From assembly GCA_016946835.1 (NCBI GenBank), contig JACVTC010000149.1, positions 332,501-377,500 of the forward strand: 45,000 nucleotides of DNA. The letters run 5' to 3'. This document shows positions 27,132 to 39,645 of this stretch, piece after piece; positions within the stretch are counted from its first letter, which is position 1; the number at the start of each line of letters is the position of its first letter. The position numbers were made by a program, and so were the translations under genes. The notes beneath the pieces are model-generated. The model made no database searches and was not told where the DNA came from. It saw nothing but the letters and a program-made list of their open reading frames with translations. This DNA is from Neocallimastix lanati (nom. inval.). Taxonomy: Eukaryota > Neocallimastigomycota > Neocallimastigomycetes > Neocallimastigales > Neocallimastigaceae.

Positions 27132-28321
27132 TTGTTGTTAATTAAATATACATTATAATATATATTATAAAATAAAGTTTTATAAAATAATAAAAAGTAA
27201 ATCAATAATTTCATATTAAAAATTTTTTATTTTTCGTCATTTTTTTTTTTTTTTTATTTATTTTAAATAAAATACATATATATTTTTTATTTGTTTTAAA
27301 TAAAATTTATATTTTTTTATTAATTTTATAAAAAAAAAAAAAAAAAAACTTTTTACTTTTATAAAAGCAGTGAAATTTAATTAAATAGTAAATTATAATA
27401 ATTACTATTATATTCATACACTTATATAATTATAAAATATAAAGTTGTAACGGCAAATACTTTTTTTTTATTTATTTATTTTTTTTATAAAGATGATATA
27501 AAATAATATAATAAAATACATCTCTTCACTTTTTTTTTTTTTTTTTTTTTAGTTATTAACTATTTGTTTATTAATAATATTAATTACTTCTAAAAAAAAA
27601 GCTCTCATTTTATAATTTTATTTTTCAAAATTCGTACTTTACTAAAGTATATATAAAAGTTTAAATGTAATACAGTATAAAATAAAATCCAATAAAAATA
27701 ATGCATAATACATTAAAACATGTATGAAAATGATGAAAATGAAAATATTGTATAAAATATATAAAGTACATAAAGTACATAAAGATTAATAATATTAAAA
27801 ATTAAAAAATTTTTAATTAAATAAATAAAAATTATAAAGCTTTGTTATATATTGAATCTTTATTCAAGTTTTTTTTTTTTCTATTGCGTTATCTCTTTAC
27901 ATTCTTCTTTCTTTCTTTCTTTCCTTTTTTTTTTTTTTTTTTTTTTTCTTTATTAGGTAATTTCATTACATTTTTTTTTAAGGAAAAATGTAAAAATTGC
28001 TTAATATTGATATAAATACTCGTACGATGGCGTTGAAAATTAAATTTTTAAAAAATAAAAGAATAGATGATATCAGAATTTTAATAATAATAATTATAAT
28101 TTAATAATTTTAAACATCAACTTCAAATTGATTATAATAATATTATACCTAAAACCTATTATATAATTTTCAAAATAAAATAAAAAAAAAGTATTTTTAT
28201 TAATAAATAGAAAAAATTGAATTTAATAATAATTTAATAGATTATTTATTATAGATTATTTATAAACTTTTTTTTTTTTTATTTTAAAGGTAAAAACTTG
28301 ATATATAATTATTTTATTTTT

Positions 28322-28458
28322 TTAAAATGTGAGGATAATAGGACCTCCAGTATCTCTCTTAAGCCTATCGGACTCTCATTGAATTCTTTGCTATACTGTT
28401 GTGTTAGTCCGAAATACTAATCACCAGGATAAAAAACTGGATAGACTTCATATATTTA
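28322..28458 (-). pseudogene. unidentified coding relic
   Basis: A C/G-enriched island of about 130 bp in the desert. On the minus strand one frame reads YEVYPVFYPGD, then a TAG stop, then YFGLTQQYSKEF and NESPIGLREILEVLLSS, with residue use unlike the surrounding Ile/Phe/Lys translation. It has no start codon and no flanking exons that I can find. It is most likely a fragment of a transposon or gene. The plus strand also has an open frame (about 31 codons), and short inverted repeats (CGGACT/AGTCCG, ATAGG/CCTAT) leave a structured RNA as an alternative. I do not recognise the family. Confidence 0.4.
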
Positions 28459-29365
28459 ATGATATAATTTATATTAATAATAAATTTTCATTATTTTTTT
28501 TTTTTTAAAAAAAATTTCAAAATATATATATAAACATTTTTAAATTGTATTTCTATTTTGGATATATTACAATATAAAAATAATATATGTAAATTAATTT
28601 AGATTCAGTAGGAATTTCTTTTTTCTTTTTTTTTTTTTTAACATGGAATAAAATAAAAAAAATTTTTGAATTAATTAAATGCTTGATGCTCATTGGTTGA
28701 TAATAATTTAATTAATGTTTTATATATAATAAAGTTTAACTGCTTCACTAGTTTCATTTTTGATTATTAGAAAAGTTTTAATGAATTTATTATGAACTAT
28801 CTAATACGTTAACTTATTTCTTTTATTATTGATGTAATGATTTATTGATGATTATTGATGTATTATTTATTATTTAATATTTATTAACTATATTACTATA
28901 TTACTATTAATATCATTTTCATTATCAATTTTTCATTTTTATCAAGCATTTTGTAAAATTATTTTAGTAAAATAGTAGTTGAAATTATTGCTTGCCCTAT
29001 TTTGTATTTAATTTCTTAATATATATACAGAATTAAATAGTAAAATATTTATAATATTATATATTATTTATATTTATTTTTATATTTATACCTATATATC
29101 GATTATTATAATCAATAAATAAATTTTATGAGTTTATTTTTATTTTATTTTATTTTATTTTATTTTATTTTATTTTATTTTGTTTTTTAATATTATAATC
29201 AAAATGTCCTTCTTATACTTTCATAATATACATCCTCTGATTAATTATATACTTTTTTTTTCCTTTTTTAATGTAAAATCATAGATAAGAATTATACAGA
29301 AATTCGGTAAAATAAAAAGAATATATTATATATATTATAGTATACTACAGTTTAATTCAATAGAT

Positions 29366-29414
<49 letters not shown>

Positions 29415-30149
29415 TTAAATAAGAAATTAAGAAAATAAATTTAAATAAAAAGCAATTATAAATAAAATATATACTTTATACTTTCATTATTAAATAATTT
29501 CAATGCAAACTAAATGAAATAGTTGGTTTTATTAACGAATTATATCATGTTTAACATTAATTTATAATATTATTAATGCATTAATTAGATACTTCATTTT
29601 GTATATTAAAACCTAAAAATAAAATAAAAAATAAAATAAAATAAAATAAAAAAAAATAAAATAGAACAAATAGAACAAAGAAAGTTTTAATAAAATAAGA
29701 ACATACTCAATAAAAGTTTTTTTTTTTTTTAACTAATTTTGCAAATAACAAATAAATAAATACTTAATTAATTAGTTAAATACATTTTTTAATATATGAA
29801 TAATTAATTAAACTTTAATAAATAGAGATACTATTAAGAAATAATTAATGTATAGAGAAAAGGATTATATATATATATATATATTTATATATTTAAAAGC
29901 ATTTAAAACGGGAAAATTCATTTAATTATATATAAAGAGTTTAATATATTGATTAAAAACCTTTTTTTTTATTTTTATTATTTTTTTTTTAATAATTTAA
30001 AAAATTTGAAAATTTTAATAATTAATTAAATATTTTATATATATATTCTAAATTTTATTATTGAAAGCCTTTTCTATTTAAACTTTTCCTTTTACCATTT
30101 TATTTATTAAAATTTTATTATTATTTTTTTTAATTCCTTTAAACTTTTT

Positions 30150-30186
<37 letters not shown>

Positions 30187-30387
30187 CTTATTTTCTTTTA
30201 TTTATTTTAAATTATAATATTTATTAATCTATTATTCAATTTATTTTAGTTATTTCTTTTCTTTTCTTTTTCTTTTCTTTTTTTTTATATAATTTTTAAA
30301 TATCTATTAATTAATAATCTATTATATAATTTATCTTAATTTACCTTATTAAATCAGTTATTTTTTTTTTCCCATTTTTTTAAAAAA

Positions 30388-31252
30388 ATGAATATAAAAT
30401 TATTATTAAAAAGTTTATGTTTTTCATTACTTGCTTCTTCATCGTTAGCAAGTAATACTGGAGATTGTAAAGAAATTGAAAATATATATAAAGAAAATGA
30501 CTATGAATTGAATGAATGTGTTGTTGATAGTAAAGGAAAAGTTACTTTATTGTAAGTATTTCATATATACATATATATAAATATTAGAAAAAATAATATA
30601 TATATATATATTATAAAAATCATTTTAATATAAAGAAGTAGTAATAATTTTTTTTTTTTTTATTAATTTATTATTTTATATAAATTTATTATACATTTTA
30701 ATTAAAATAGAGATTTTTCAGATAATCAATTAAACGATTCAGAAGTCGAAAAAATTTTATCCCATGACACTATCAGTATTCTGTAATAAAGACAAAATAA
30801 TAATAATAAATATATTAATAAAGTTTTATGTATGAGCAAATAGTTATTGATTTTTTTTATTATTATTTGATATTTAAATTAGTAAATTTACAACTTATTG
30901 CCCAGACAGAGAATGCAAAGTAGAAAATACTTTTCCAAAATCTATTACAAATTTACCAAAGTTAAAAGAACTGTAATTTTCTTAACAAAAAAAAAAAAAA
31001 AAAAAAAAAACGATATATATATATATATATATATATTTTATTGTATTCCAAATGATTATTAAAAAATAAACATTATTTAAATATTATTTGAATAATAAAT
31101 GTATAATATATTATTATTATTATTATTATTAAAATAGTACTTATACATTTGATCATTTCTATGAAAGTCATACAAGATTTATACGTTATTATAGTTCAAT
31201 TGAAAAAAATAATTTTAATAAATTAAAAAGCTTGACTAAATTGTAAGTAATT

Positions 31253-31302
<50 letters not shown>

Positions 31303-31886
31303 TAAAATAATATAAATAATATAATAAAAATGTCAAAAAAAAATATAAAATATTACGTATTTATTATTAATTGTACATATTGCAATAATTATTAATATTA
31401 TCACTGAATATAAAGAAATTTACAATATGTAAATGTTACTCAAGAAAATCTCAAAGAAATTGCAACATTAACCAACCTTGAAGAATTGTAAATTAAATAA
31501 AATTTAATAATAATATTTTTTTTTCTGCAAATTATTAACAAGTATATAATAAATAAAATAATATGGTAATTAAATAATATAAATATATATATAAAAATTT
31601 AGAGCTTTTGATGATTGTATGATAAATGGATTAAATATTGGTATTCTAAAGTCTCTTAATAATCTCACATCCTTGTAAATATAGTTTATTTATATATATT
31701 TTATTTATATATATATTAGATATAATTATTAAAATAAAAAGTATATAAATGAGTATTAATATTAAATATCTTAAAAAATAAATAAATATAAATTATATAT
31801 ATAAAGAAATGTAACAATTAACGATTCATCTATTAAAGTTAAGGATTTCAGAGAATTAAAAAGTTTAAAGAAATTGTATGTACTAG

Positions 31887-31918
<32 letters not shown>

Positions 31919-32167
31919 TATTTAATTTATATTGTTAAATTTTATATATATATTTATATATATATAATATTTGTTTATCAATAAATTAGAATTTATATAA
32001 TATAATTAAATTATAAAATTTTTAATTAAGCTAATGGAAATATATATTACATATTTAAAAACACTTATAGAAATATTAAAATTGATAAAATTACAAATTC
32101 TGATATAAATGAAATTTCAAAATTAACTTTTCTTGAGGAGTTGTATGTATTATTTTTTATTTTATTA

Positions 32168-32201
<34 letters not shown>

Positions 32202-32607
32202 GTTTATAAAAAATATCTAATAAAACTGTATTTTTTAACATATATAATAATTAATTTATTTATAAATATATATATTAGAGAAATTACTAATAGGGCAATG
32301 GTTAATTTAGACATTAAACCTTTAAATAATCTCTCAAATCTTTCTGCACTGTAATATATTGATTTAAACCATTATTTATATTTTAAATTTTGTTTATTCA
32401 ATTAATTATATATTCAATTTTTATTTATTAAATAATATGTTTAAATTAAAATTTAAATTAATAGGGCATTAAATATTCAAGATAATCAATCTAATATTGA
32501 AAATCTTTCATTAAAAAATTTAAAGAATTTAAAGAAGCTGTAAGAATTATTTATATATATAATTCTTTTCAATAGCATTAATAATATTAATTAATTTAAT
32601 TTTTAAA

Positions 32608-32650
<43 letters not shown>

Positions 32651-32878
32651 AATTGTTAGACATTTATATTCTATTGATTTTGTTCAATCTAATATTGATG
32701 AAATTGGAAATTTATCAAAAATAGAAGATTTGTAAGTATATATAAAATATCCAGTATTATTTATATATTTATATATATGTATTATCATAAAAATATATCT
32801 AATAATTTTTATTCTATTAAATTTTTATTTTAAAAAATTTTTACTTATTATTATTATTTTTTTTTATCATAACGTTCC

Positions 32879-32909
<31 letters not shown>

Positions 32910-34688
32910 TGGTTAAATGACTCAAATTTAAATAAAGTTAATCTTGATCCATTAAAAAAACTTACTAAACTTTCTGAATTGTACATATTTTAATTAATAA
33001 TAATTATTATAAATATTTTATAAAATAATATAATATTAATTATTTTTATAATTATTGTTATTATTAAAATAAAAAAATAAAAATAAAAATAAAAATAAAT
33101 GAAATGAAATAGAAAAATATTAGGAACTAAATATGAAGAATATAACATTACTAAAAACCAATTACCAATTTATTCTTTAACTAGTTTGAAATCATTGTAA
33201 GTATTCAAAAACAAACAAATTCAATTATAAAATATCTAGAAAGTTATTAAATTAATACTAATTATTGATTAAAAAAAAATGAAATTAATAATAAAAATAA
33301 TAAATAAAAACACATTATTTTTTTTTTTTAAAAAAAATTCTTAAAATTTATATTTATAGAACACTTTCATATGGTGTTATTGATACATTACCAAAGGAAA
33401 TTGGTAATCTTGTTAATCTTAAATATCTGTATGTATTTTTCTAATTAAAATTTACTAAAAAAAAAAAAAAAAAAATATAATTTATAAATAATAATTAATC
33501 ATATATATTAAAATTTAAAAAATTAATAACTTTATAAATTATAGTGATTTAAATTTGAATGACATTACCGAAATTCCAGAAGAAATTGGTAATTTGAAAA
33601 AGCTTGAATATCTGTAAATATTAAATTAAAATAAGAATTAAAATTAATAATGGTTATTTTATAATATATATATAAATATATATGTATGTATCATTAAATT
33701 ATAAATATAAAATATATATATTTAATAATTATATAGTAATTTAGAAAGTAATTATTTCACCGAACTTCCAAATACCATTGGTAATCTTGAAAATCTTAAA
33801 CAATTGTATGTTTATAATTTTATAATTATTATTATTATTATTTTCTTTCTATTCAAAAGAAAAAAGTATAAATTTATAAAAGTTAATATCAATAAATAAA
33901 AAATATATTAATTATACCTTAAAAATATATATTCAATTATATAACAGTGAATTGAATTGGACACCATTAAAAAAGATACCAGATAGTTTTGGTAATTTAA
34001 AGAAGCTTGAATATCTGTAAGTGAAAAAAAAAAATTTTTTTTTATTTTTTTTTTTTGATAATTAAATAAAGTATAAGTACACAACATAAACAATAATTTT
34101 TTTTGTAAATATACAATTAATAAATATTTTAATTTATAATTATTAATAATAGTAATAGTAATAATATTAATAAATAAAAATATAATTCATGAAATCAAAT
34201 ATAAATAAATATAAATAAATAAATATATATATAATTAAATATATATTTAATTATTTAATTTATTTATATTTAATTTAAAGTATAGTAAAACTTTACCATT
34301 ACATTTAAATTATTAAATATTTTAATACGATTTCACTGATTTTTATTATATTTATTGTAAATAATATATATAAAGTGATTTAAAACAAAATAAAATAGAA
34401 AATATTCCAAAAGTATTAGGATATCTAAAGAACCTTGAATATCTGTAAATATATATTAAATTGAATTTATATATTATTTAATTAAAAAAAAAATAAAAAA
34501 ATGTTTTTTTAATTTTGGTTTATTTTATATACTAATAAATATAATGTGGTAAAATCTAAAATTAAAAAACTAATAATTTAGAAATTTGGGATGGAATAAA
34601 ATCGATGATGAACTTCCAGAATCTTTAAGTTCATTAACTAAGCTTAAATATTTGTAAATATCAAATATTAATAATAAATTATTATTAC

Positions 34689-34742
<54 letters not shown>

Positions 34743-36227
34743 GATTATTATTATTATTATTATTATTATTATTTTAAATAATAGAAAAAAAAATTTATTT
34801 CATAGTTAATTTTTTTTTTTTTCTTTTATTAATTTAATTATAATAATATTTCTTTATTTTTTTTGATACTTTTTATAATATATTAATTTTTATTTTTATT
34901 AATATTATTATTTATTGTTATTATTTATAATTATTATTTATTATTATTATTATTACTTATTACTTATTTATTATTTATTAGTGAAATACGTGGTAATGTA
35001 AATATAAAAGGAAAAACTTTAACTAATGACAGTCTTGAAACTTGTAATTACTTAAATGTTAAAGAAACTCATTACTCTTTATGTGTAGCCAAAGATATGG
35101 AATGTTTTAAAAATGGATTTGGTAGCGTTTCACAGCTTCAACCATGCCATTCTTCGTCAACTACCACCCCTAATAAAACACCTACTAAAACTTCTACTGA
35201 AAGCTCTACTAAAACCACTACATCCGTTTCTACTAATGGTAGATGTGGTAAGGGTATTGGTTCTTGTCCATCTGATCACTGTTGTAGTAAATATGGATAT
35301 TGTGGTCATTCTAGTGCTCATTGTGGTGCTGGATGTCAAAGTGAATTTGGTATATGCAATTCTTCAACCACAACCACCCCAAATAAAACACCTACTAAAA
35401 CTACTAATGGAAGTACTACTAAGACCACCACATCTATTTCTACTAATGGTAGATGTGGTAAGGGTGTTGGTTCTTGTCCATCTGATCACTGCTGCAGTAA
35501 ATATGGATATTGTGGTCATTCTAGTGCTCACTGTGGTGCCGGATGTCAAAGTGAATTTGGTATTTGCAATTCTTCAACCACTACCACTCCAAATAAAACA
35601 CCTACTAAAACTACTAATGGAAGTACTACTAAGACCACTACATCTATTTCTACTAATGGTAGATGTGGTAAGGGGGTTGGTAGCTGTGAACCTGGTAAAT
35701 GTTGTAGTAAATATGGTTATTGTGGTACTTCTGCAAATTATTGTGGCACCGGATGTCAAAGTGAATTTGGTATATGCAATTCTTCAACCACTACCACCCC
35801 AAATAAAACACCTACTAAAACTACTAATGGAAATACTACTAAGACCACTACATCTATTTCTACTAATGGTAGATGTGGTAAGGGGGTTGGTAGCTGTGTA
35901 CCTGGTAAATGTTGTAGTAAATATGGTTATTGTGGTACTTCTGCTAATTATTGTGGTAATGGATGTCAAAGTGAATTTGGTACCTGCTATGCTAATGATT
36001 CTTCTTCCATCACTTCTTCTAAAAAGACTACCATCACTAAAAAGAGTTCCACTAAAGCGACAACTACCACTAAAAAATCACAATCCACTACGTCTCATGA
36101 TGGTAAATGTGGTGAAGGTATAGGTAGTTGTAAATCTGGTCAATGCTGTAGTAAATATGGTTATTGTGGAACAACCTCTGGCTATTGTGGTAGTGGATGT
36201 CAAAGTGAATTTGGAAGATGTAATTAA
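30388..36227 (+). CDS. secreted LRR protein with five CBM18 chitin-binding domains, 20 exons
   Basis: Exons: 30388-30551, 30711-30782, 30883-30972, 31138-31242, 31416-31487, 31603-31674, 31807-31875, 32071-32142, 32279-32350, 32465-32539, 32660-32731, 32909-32980, 33113-33196, 33360-33428, 33545-33613, 33737-33805, 33948-34016, 34376-34444, 34582-34653, 34982-36227. The 2754 nt give 917 aa. A signal peptide (1 to about 21) and a Cys-containing cap precede about 18 leucine-rich repeats, one per exon. The later ones are regular, for example LNDITEIPEEIGNL. All 19 introns are phase 2 in the same Leu/Phe codon position. The last exon holds the C-cap GKTLTNDSLETC and then five CBM18 (hevein-like) domains at about 588-629, 658-699, 728-769, 798-839 and 876-917. 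Each has eight Cys with CGKG, CCSKYGYCG and GCQSEFG, joined by Thr-rich linkers. CBM18 binds chitin, so the protein probably sits on the fungus's own wall or on chitin outside, presenting the LRR array. Confidence 0.89.
35166..35998 (+). repeat. 210-bp coding tandem repeat (CBM18 plus linker)
   Basis: Four CBM18-plus-linker units spaced 210 bp apart (CBM starts near 35236, 35446, 35656 and 35866), with a diverged fifth domain at about 36099 after a different Lys/Ser linker. Units 1 and 2 share SCPSDHCC and HSSAHCG, while units 3 and 4 share PGKCC and TSANYCG. This suggests duplication as a pair followed by local homogenisation. All copies stay in frame. Confidence 0.88.
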
Positions 36228-36617
36228 AGAATTCATTACAATAAAATAAAAAAAAAAAAAAAATGAAAAATTGAAAAATTGAAAAAATAAAAAAGAATTT
36301 TATTTTTTTTATTTTAATTTTTTTTTTTTTTTTTTTTTTTTTAAACATTATTATTTAATTTATAACAAGTTATGTGTTAAAACTTAACCATTATATCATA
36401 TCTTATTAGTGTAATATAAATAAATAATAAATAAATAAACAAAAAATTAAATATTTTATTTTTATTTTTTAATTTTTTATTTTTTAATTTTTTATTTTTT
36501 TATTTTTTATTTTTTTTAAATAGGTTATTTAATTTATTTAAAAGTAATACCTTGATTATTTAATATTTTGATTTTTTTTTTTTTTTTTTTTTTTTTCATT
36601 TTAAATTTTAATTATTA

Positions 36618-36656
<39 letters not shown>

Positions 36657-36954
36657 AAACTATATATTATATATTATATATATACACAAAATTATAAATA
36701 AAAATTAAAAGTAAAACATATAATTTAGATGATTGATTTAAATGTATTTTTATTTATTACATTGTATTATATTACAAAACATTTTTTTTTTAAGTGACTT
36801 TATATAAATTTTATTCTAATTATTTTTTTAAGTTATAAAAGTTTTTTTTTTTTTTTTTTTTAGGATTGAAGATTTATTTATAATAAAATATCTCTATCTT
36901 TCTTGGTCAATTTATATAATATTTATTTATTATTAAAATCTATATTTAGTTCCT

Positions 36955-37262
36955 AATATTACTAAAAATCAATTACCAATTTATTCTTTAACTGGTATGA
37001 AATCATTGTAAGTATTCAAATACAAACAAATTCAATTATAAAATATCTAGAAAGTTATTAAATTAATACTAATTATTGATTAAAAAAAAATGATAATAAT
37101 AATTATAAAAATAATAAATTAAAACACATTATTTTGTTTTTTTAAAAAAAAAATTTGTTAAAATTTATATTTATAGAACATTTTCATATGGTGTTATTGA
37201 TACATTACCAAAGGAAATTGGTAATCTTATTAATCTTAAATATCTATATGTATTTTTCTAAT
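36955..37262 (+). pseudogene. fragment of two LRR exons copied from the LRR-CBM18 gene
   Basis: Matches the end of exon 13, intron 13 and all of exon 14 of the gene at 30388-36227 (source about 33153-33441). It keeps the exon 13 donor (CATTGTAAG) and the intron sequence, including TACAAACAAATTCAATTAT. The exon-14-like part encodes FSYGVIDTLPKEIGN, but its donor has changed from CTGTATGT to CTATATGT. It has no start, neighbouring exons or continuing frame. Because the intron is retained, it moved as DNA, not through mRNA. It lies between two copies of the AGGATTGAAG block in copy A and is absent from copy B. Confidence 0.85.
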
Positions 37263-37443
37263 CAAAAATTACAAAAAAAAAAAACTATATATTATATATA
37301 TACACCTAATTATAAATAAAAATTAAAAATAAAACATATAATTTAGATGATTGATTTAAAATGTATTTTTATTTATTATAAAATATTATTATAAATAATA
37401 ATAGTTTGTAATAAAGTTATTTTATAATATAAATTATTCTAAT

Positions 37444-37482
<39 letters not shown>

Positions 37483-37713
37483 GATTGAAGATTTATTTAT
37501 AACAAAATATCTCTATCTTTCTTGGTCAATTTATATAATATTTATTTATTATTAAAATCTATATTTACTTTTAATACTATAATATAAATATATTTCATCT
37601 AATTATTTATTGTAAAATATTTATAAAAAAAATATATATATATATATATTTTATTGTTTTTTATATAATTAATAATTATAGAGATGATATATTTAAAATT
37701 TAAAATTTTTTAA

Positions 37714-37748
<35 letters not shown>

Positions 37749-37758
37749 AAAAAAAAAA

Positions 37759-37927
37759 CGACATTAAATACTATTATATGGTAAAATAAAAAAAATATCA
37801 AGATATTAATTTTAATAAAGGATATAACTTCGCTTTATCGAACTAGTAAAACAAAATTATATCCTTTATTAAAACTAATATCTTGATACTTTTTTTATTT
37901 TTTTATTATAATATATATTTAATGCCG
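37759..37927. repeat. fold-back (long inverted repeat) element, copy A
   Basis: Arms 37783-37827 and 37857-37901 (45 bp each) flank a 29-bp centre containing CTTCGCTTTATCGAACTAG. The left arm has two base differences from the exact complement of the right. Weaker outer complementarity (CATTAAATA and TATTTAATG) and flanking A-run and T-run suggest a whole element of about 170 bp. No transposase or clear target duplication is seen. It may be a MITE-like element or a hairpin RNA source. Confidence 0.85.
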
Positions 37928-37929
37928 AT

Positions 37930-37960
<31 letters not shown>

Positions 37961-38362
37961 TATGAATCATAATAAAAATTATAGTAGAATAGATTTTAAT
38001 TTTTTTTATTTAAAAAAAAAAGATTGTATTTTAAATTATTAATTAGTATTAAAATAAATAAATAAATTTATAAATATTGACTGAAAAAAAAAAATTGTAT
38101 ATTAATTTTTTTAATGTAATATATTTTTTTTTATTATTATTCTATATTGTTAAAATATTTTAATTTTTTGTTTTTAAATATTTTATTTATTTTTTTTATA
38201 TTTTTATTATAAATAATTTTTTTTTATTTGTATAATTGATTATTTAAAGTTTATGTATATCTCTACCATGTAAAATGAAATATCTACTAAAAATGATTTA
38301 AAATATATTATATATATATATATATATTTTAATATCTCTTCATATTAATAGATTTCCAGTGG

Positions 38363-38602
38363 ATGATACACTTTTTTTTTTCTTATTTTTTTTTATTCTT
38401 TATGATGATGGTAGTTATGAAGGTTGCTTTGACATATTTGATACTTTTAGTAGGTATGGTAGGTATGGCAGGTATGGGAGTTTTGGTAGCTGATGATGAT
38501 AGCGAGGAGGGTAGATTTAAACCGTTAGAGTTATTAGCAAACTTCATAATTTCATTAGAAATATCTTTAATTATACTTAAAGTATTTCAAAATTTTTATT
38601 AA
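38363..38602 (+). CDS. small hydrophobic ORF, duplicated (copy A)
   Basis: 79 aa, unrecognised. A Phe-rich start is followed by MKVALTYLILLVGM, an acidic patch (DDDSEEG) and a hydrophobic C-terminal half (LLANFIISLEISLIILKVF), so one or two membrane helices are possible. Its copy in the second duplicon differs by a 9-bp in-frame deletion, three synonymous changes and two amino-acid changes, with no stop or frameshift, while flanking runs differ by single-base indels. The minus strand also carries an open frame in both copies (54 codons, 38383-38547, starting MKFANNSNG), so the coding strand is uncertain. Either could be spurious. Confidence 0.3.
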   Translation: MIHFFFSYFFLFFMMMVVMKVALTYLILLVGMVGMAGMGVLVADDDSEEGRFKPLELLANFIISLEISLIILKVFQNFY

Positions 38603-39194
38603 CTTTAATAATAAAGTTATGTGTTTTATGTACCATTTTAAAATTATATAAAGTATGGATAATAGTAAATGTTAATTATAATAGTTTATACGTTTATTCT
38701 TATCCATATTTATAAAAGTTTTTAAAAAAATTAAAATAAAAGTAATAATTAGAATACTTTTAATATTTTTTTAAAAAAAAAAAAATTCCATAATTCTATT
38801 AATTTTAATAAAAAATTAAGTAACTATTATAAAATTATAAAATTAAATTTATTATGATCATACTTTTATAAAAGTATGGAAACAATAAATAAAAGTAATA
38901 ATTGAAATATTTTTGATGTTTTATTTAAAATTAAAAAAAAAAAGGAAAAGAAAAGAGTTTATATATGAAATTTTTTTAAAATTTTTAATATAAAATAATT
39001 TTTTTTTTTTTAATTTTAAATCATCTTTTTTTAATACCGAATTGAAAATTAAAAATTAATATAATATTATTATATCATTTGAATATATAATAATATACAA
39101 TATAATATATGATAATATATAAAATCAATTAAAAAATATTAAAAATTTCAATAAATATAATCACCAAAAATTAAAAATTAAAAAAACTAAAATT

Positions 39195-39645
39195 AAAAAT
39201 CAAAATAAATAATAAATAATAAATAATAAATAAATAAATAAATAATAAATAATAAATAATAAATAATAAATAATAAATAATTAAATAAATAATAAATAAT
39301 AAATAATAAATAATAAATAATAAATAATAAATAATAAATAATAAATAATAAATAATAAATAATAAATAATAAATAATAAATAATAAATAATAAATAATAA
39401 ATAATAAATAATAAATAATAAATAATAAATAATAAATAATAAATAATAAATAATAAATAATAAATAATAAATAATAAATAATAAATAATAAATAATAAAT
39501 AATAAATAATAAATAATAAATAATAATAAATAATAAATAATAAATAATAAATAATAAATAATAAATAATAAATAATAAATAATAAATAATAAATAATAAA
39601 TAATAAATAATAAATAATAAATATTAAATAATAAATAATTGAATA
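39195..39645. repeat. AATAATA heptamer satellite, copy A
   Basis: About 450 bp of the 7-mer AATAATA, nearly without interruption, inside copy A. The corresponding array in copy B (44075-44325) is much shorter, so the array has changed length since the duplication. Confidence 0.9.

Larger units (their letters stand above)
22369..30387. other. 8-kb gene desert
   Basis: No intact gene is supported on either strand. It holds the upstream region of the minus-strand CBM1 gene at the left and of the plus-strand LRR-CBM18 gene at the right. Between them are homopolymers, a 41-bp minisatellite, a 221-bp tandem duplication, a short perfect palindrome and one minus-strand coding relic, listed separately. 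An 80-codon minus-strand frame at 25886-26128 has some varied codons at its start but then becomes Ile/Leu/Phe homopolymer, and is not called. Confidence 0.6.

Noticed and set aside
28322-28458. tRNA or 5S rRNA gene
   Set aside because: A TTAGT...ACTAA arm and a few 5S-like bases occur, but no acceptor stem, B box or closing helix can be formed on either strand.
35113-36123. 336-codon open frame overlapping the CBM18 exon, and four repeated minus-strand frames
   Set aside because: Shadows of the 210-bp repeat; the CBM18 frame has the eight conserved Cys in each unit.
37783-37901. CRISPR or rho-independent terminator reading of the inverted repeat
   Set aside because: One hairpin per locus, no spacer array, and a eukaryotic setting.
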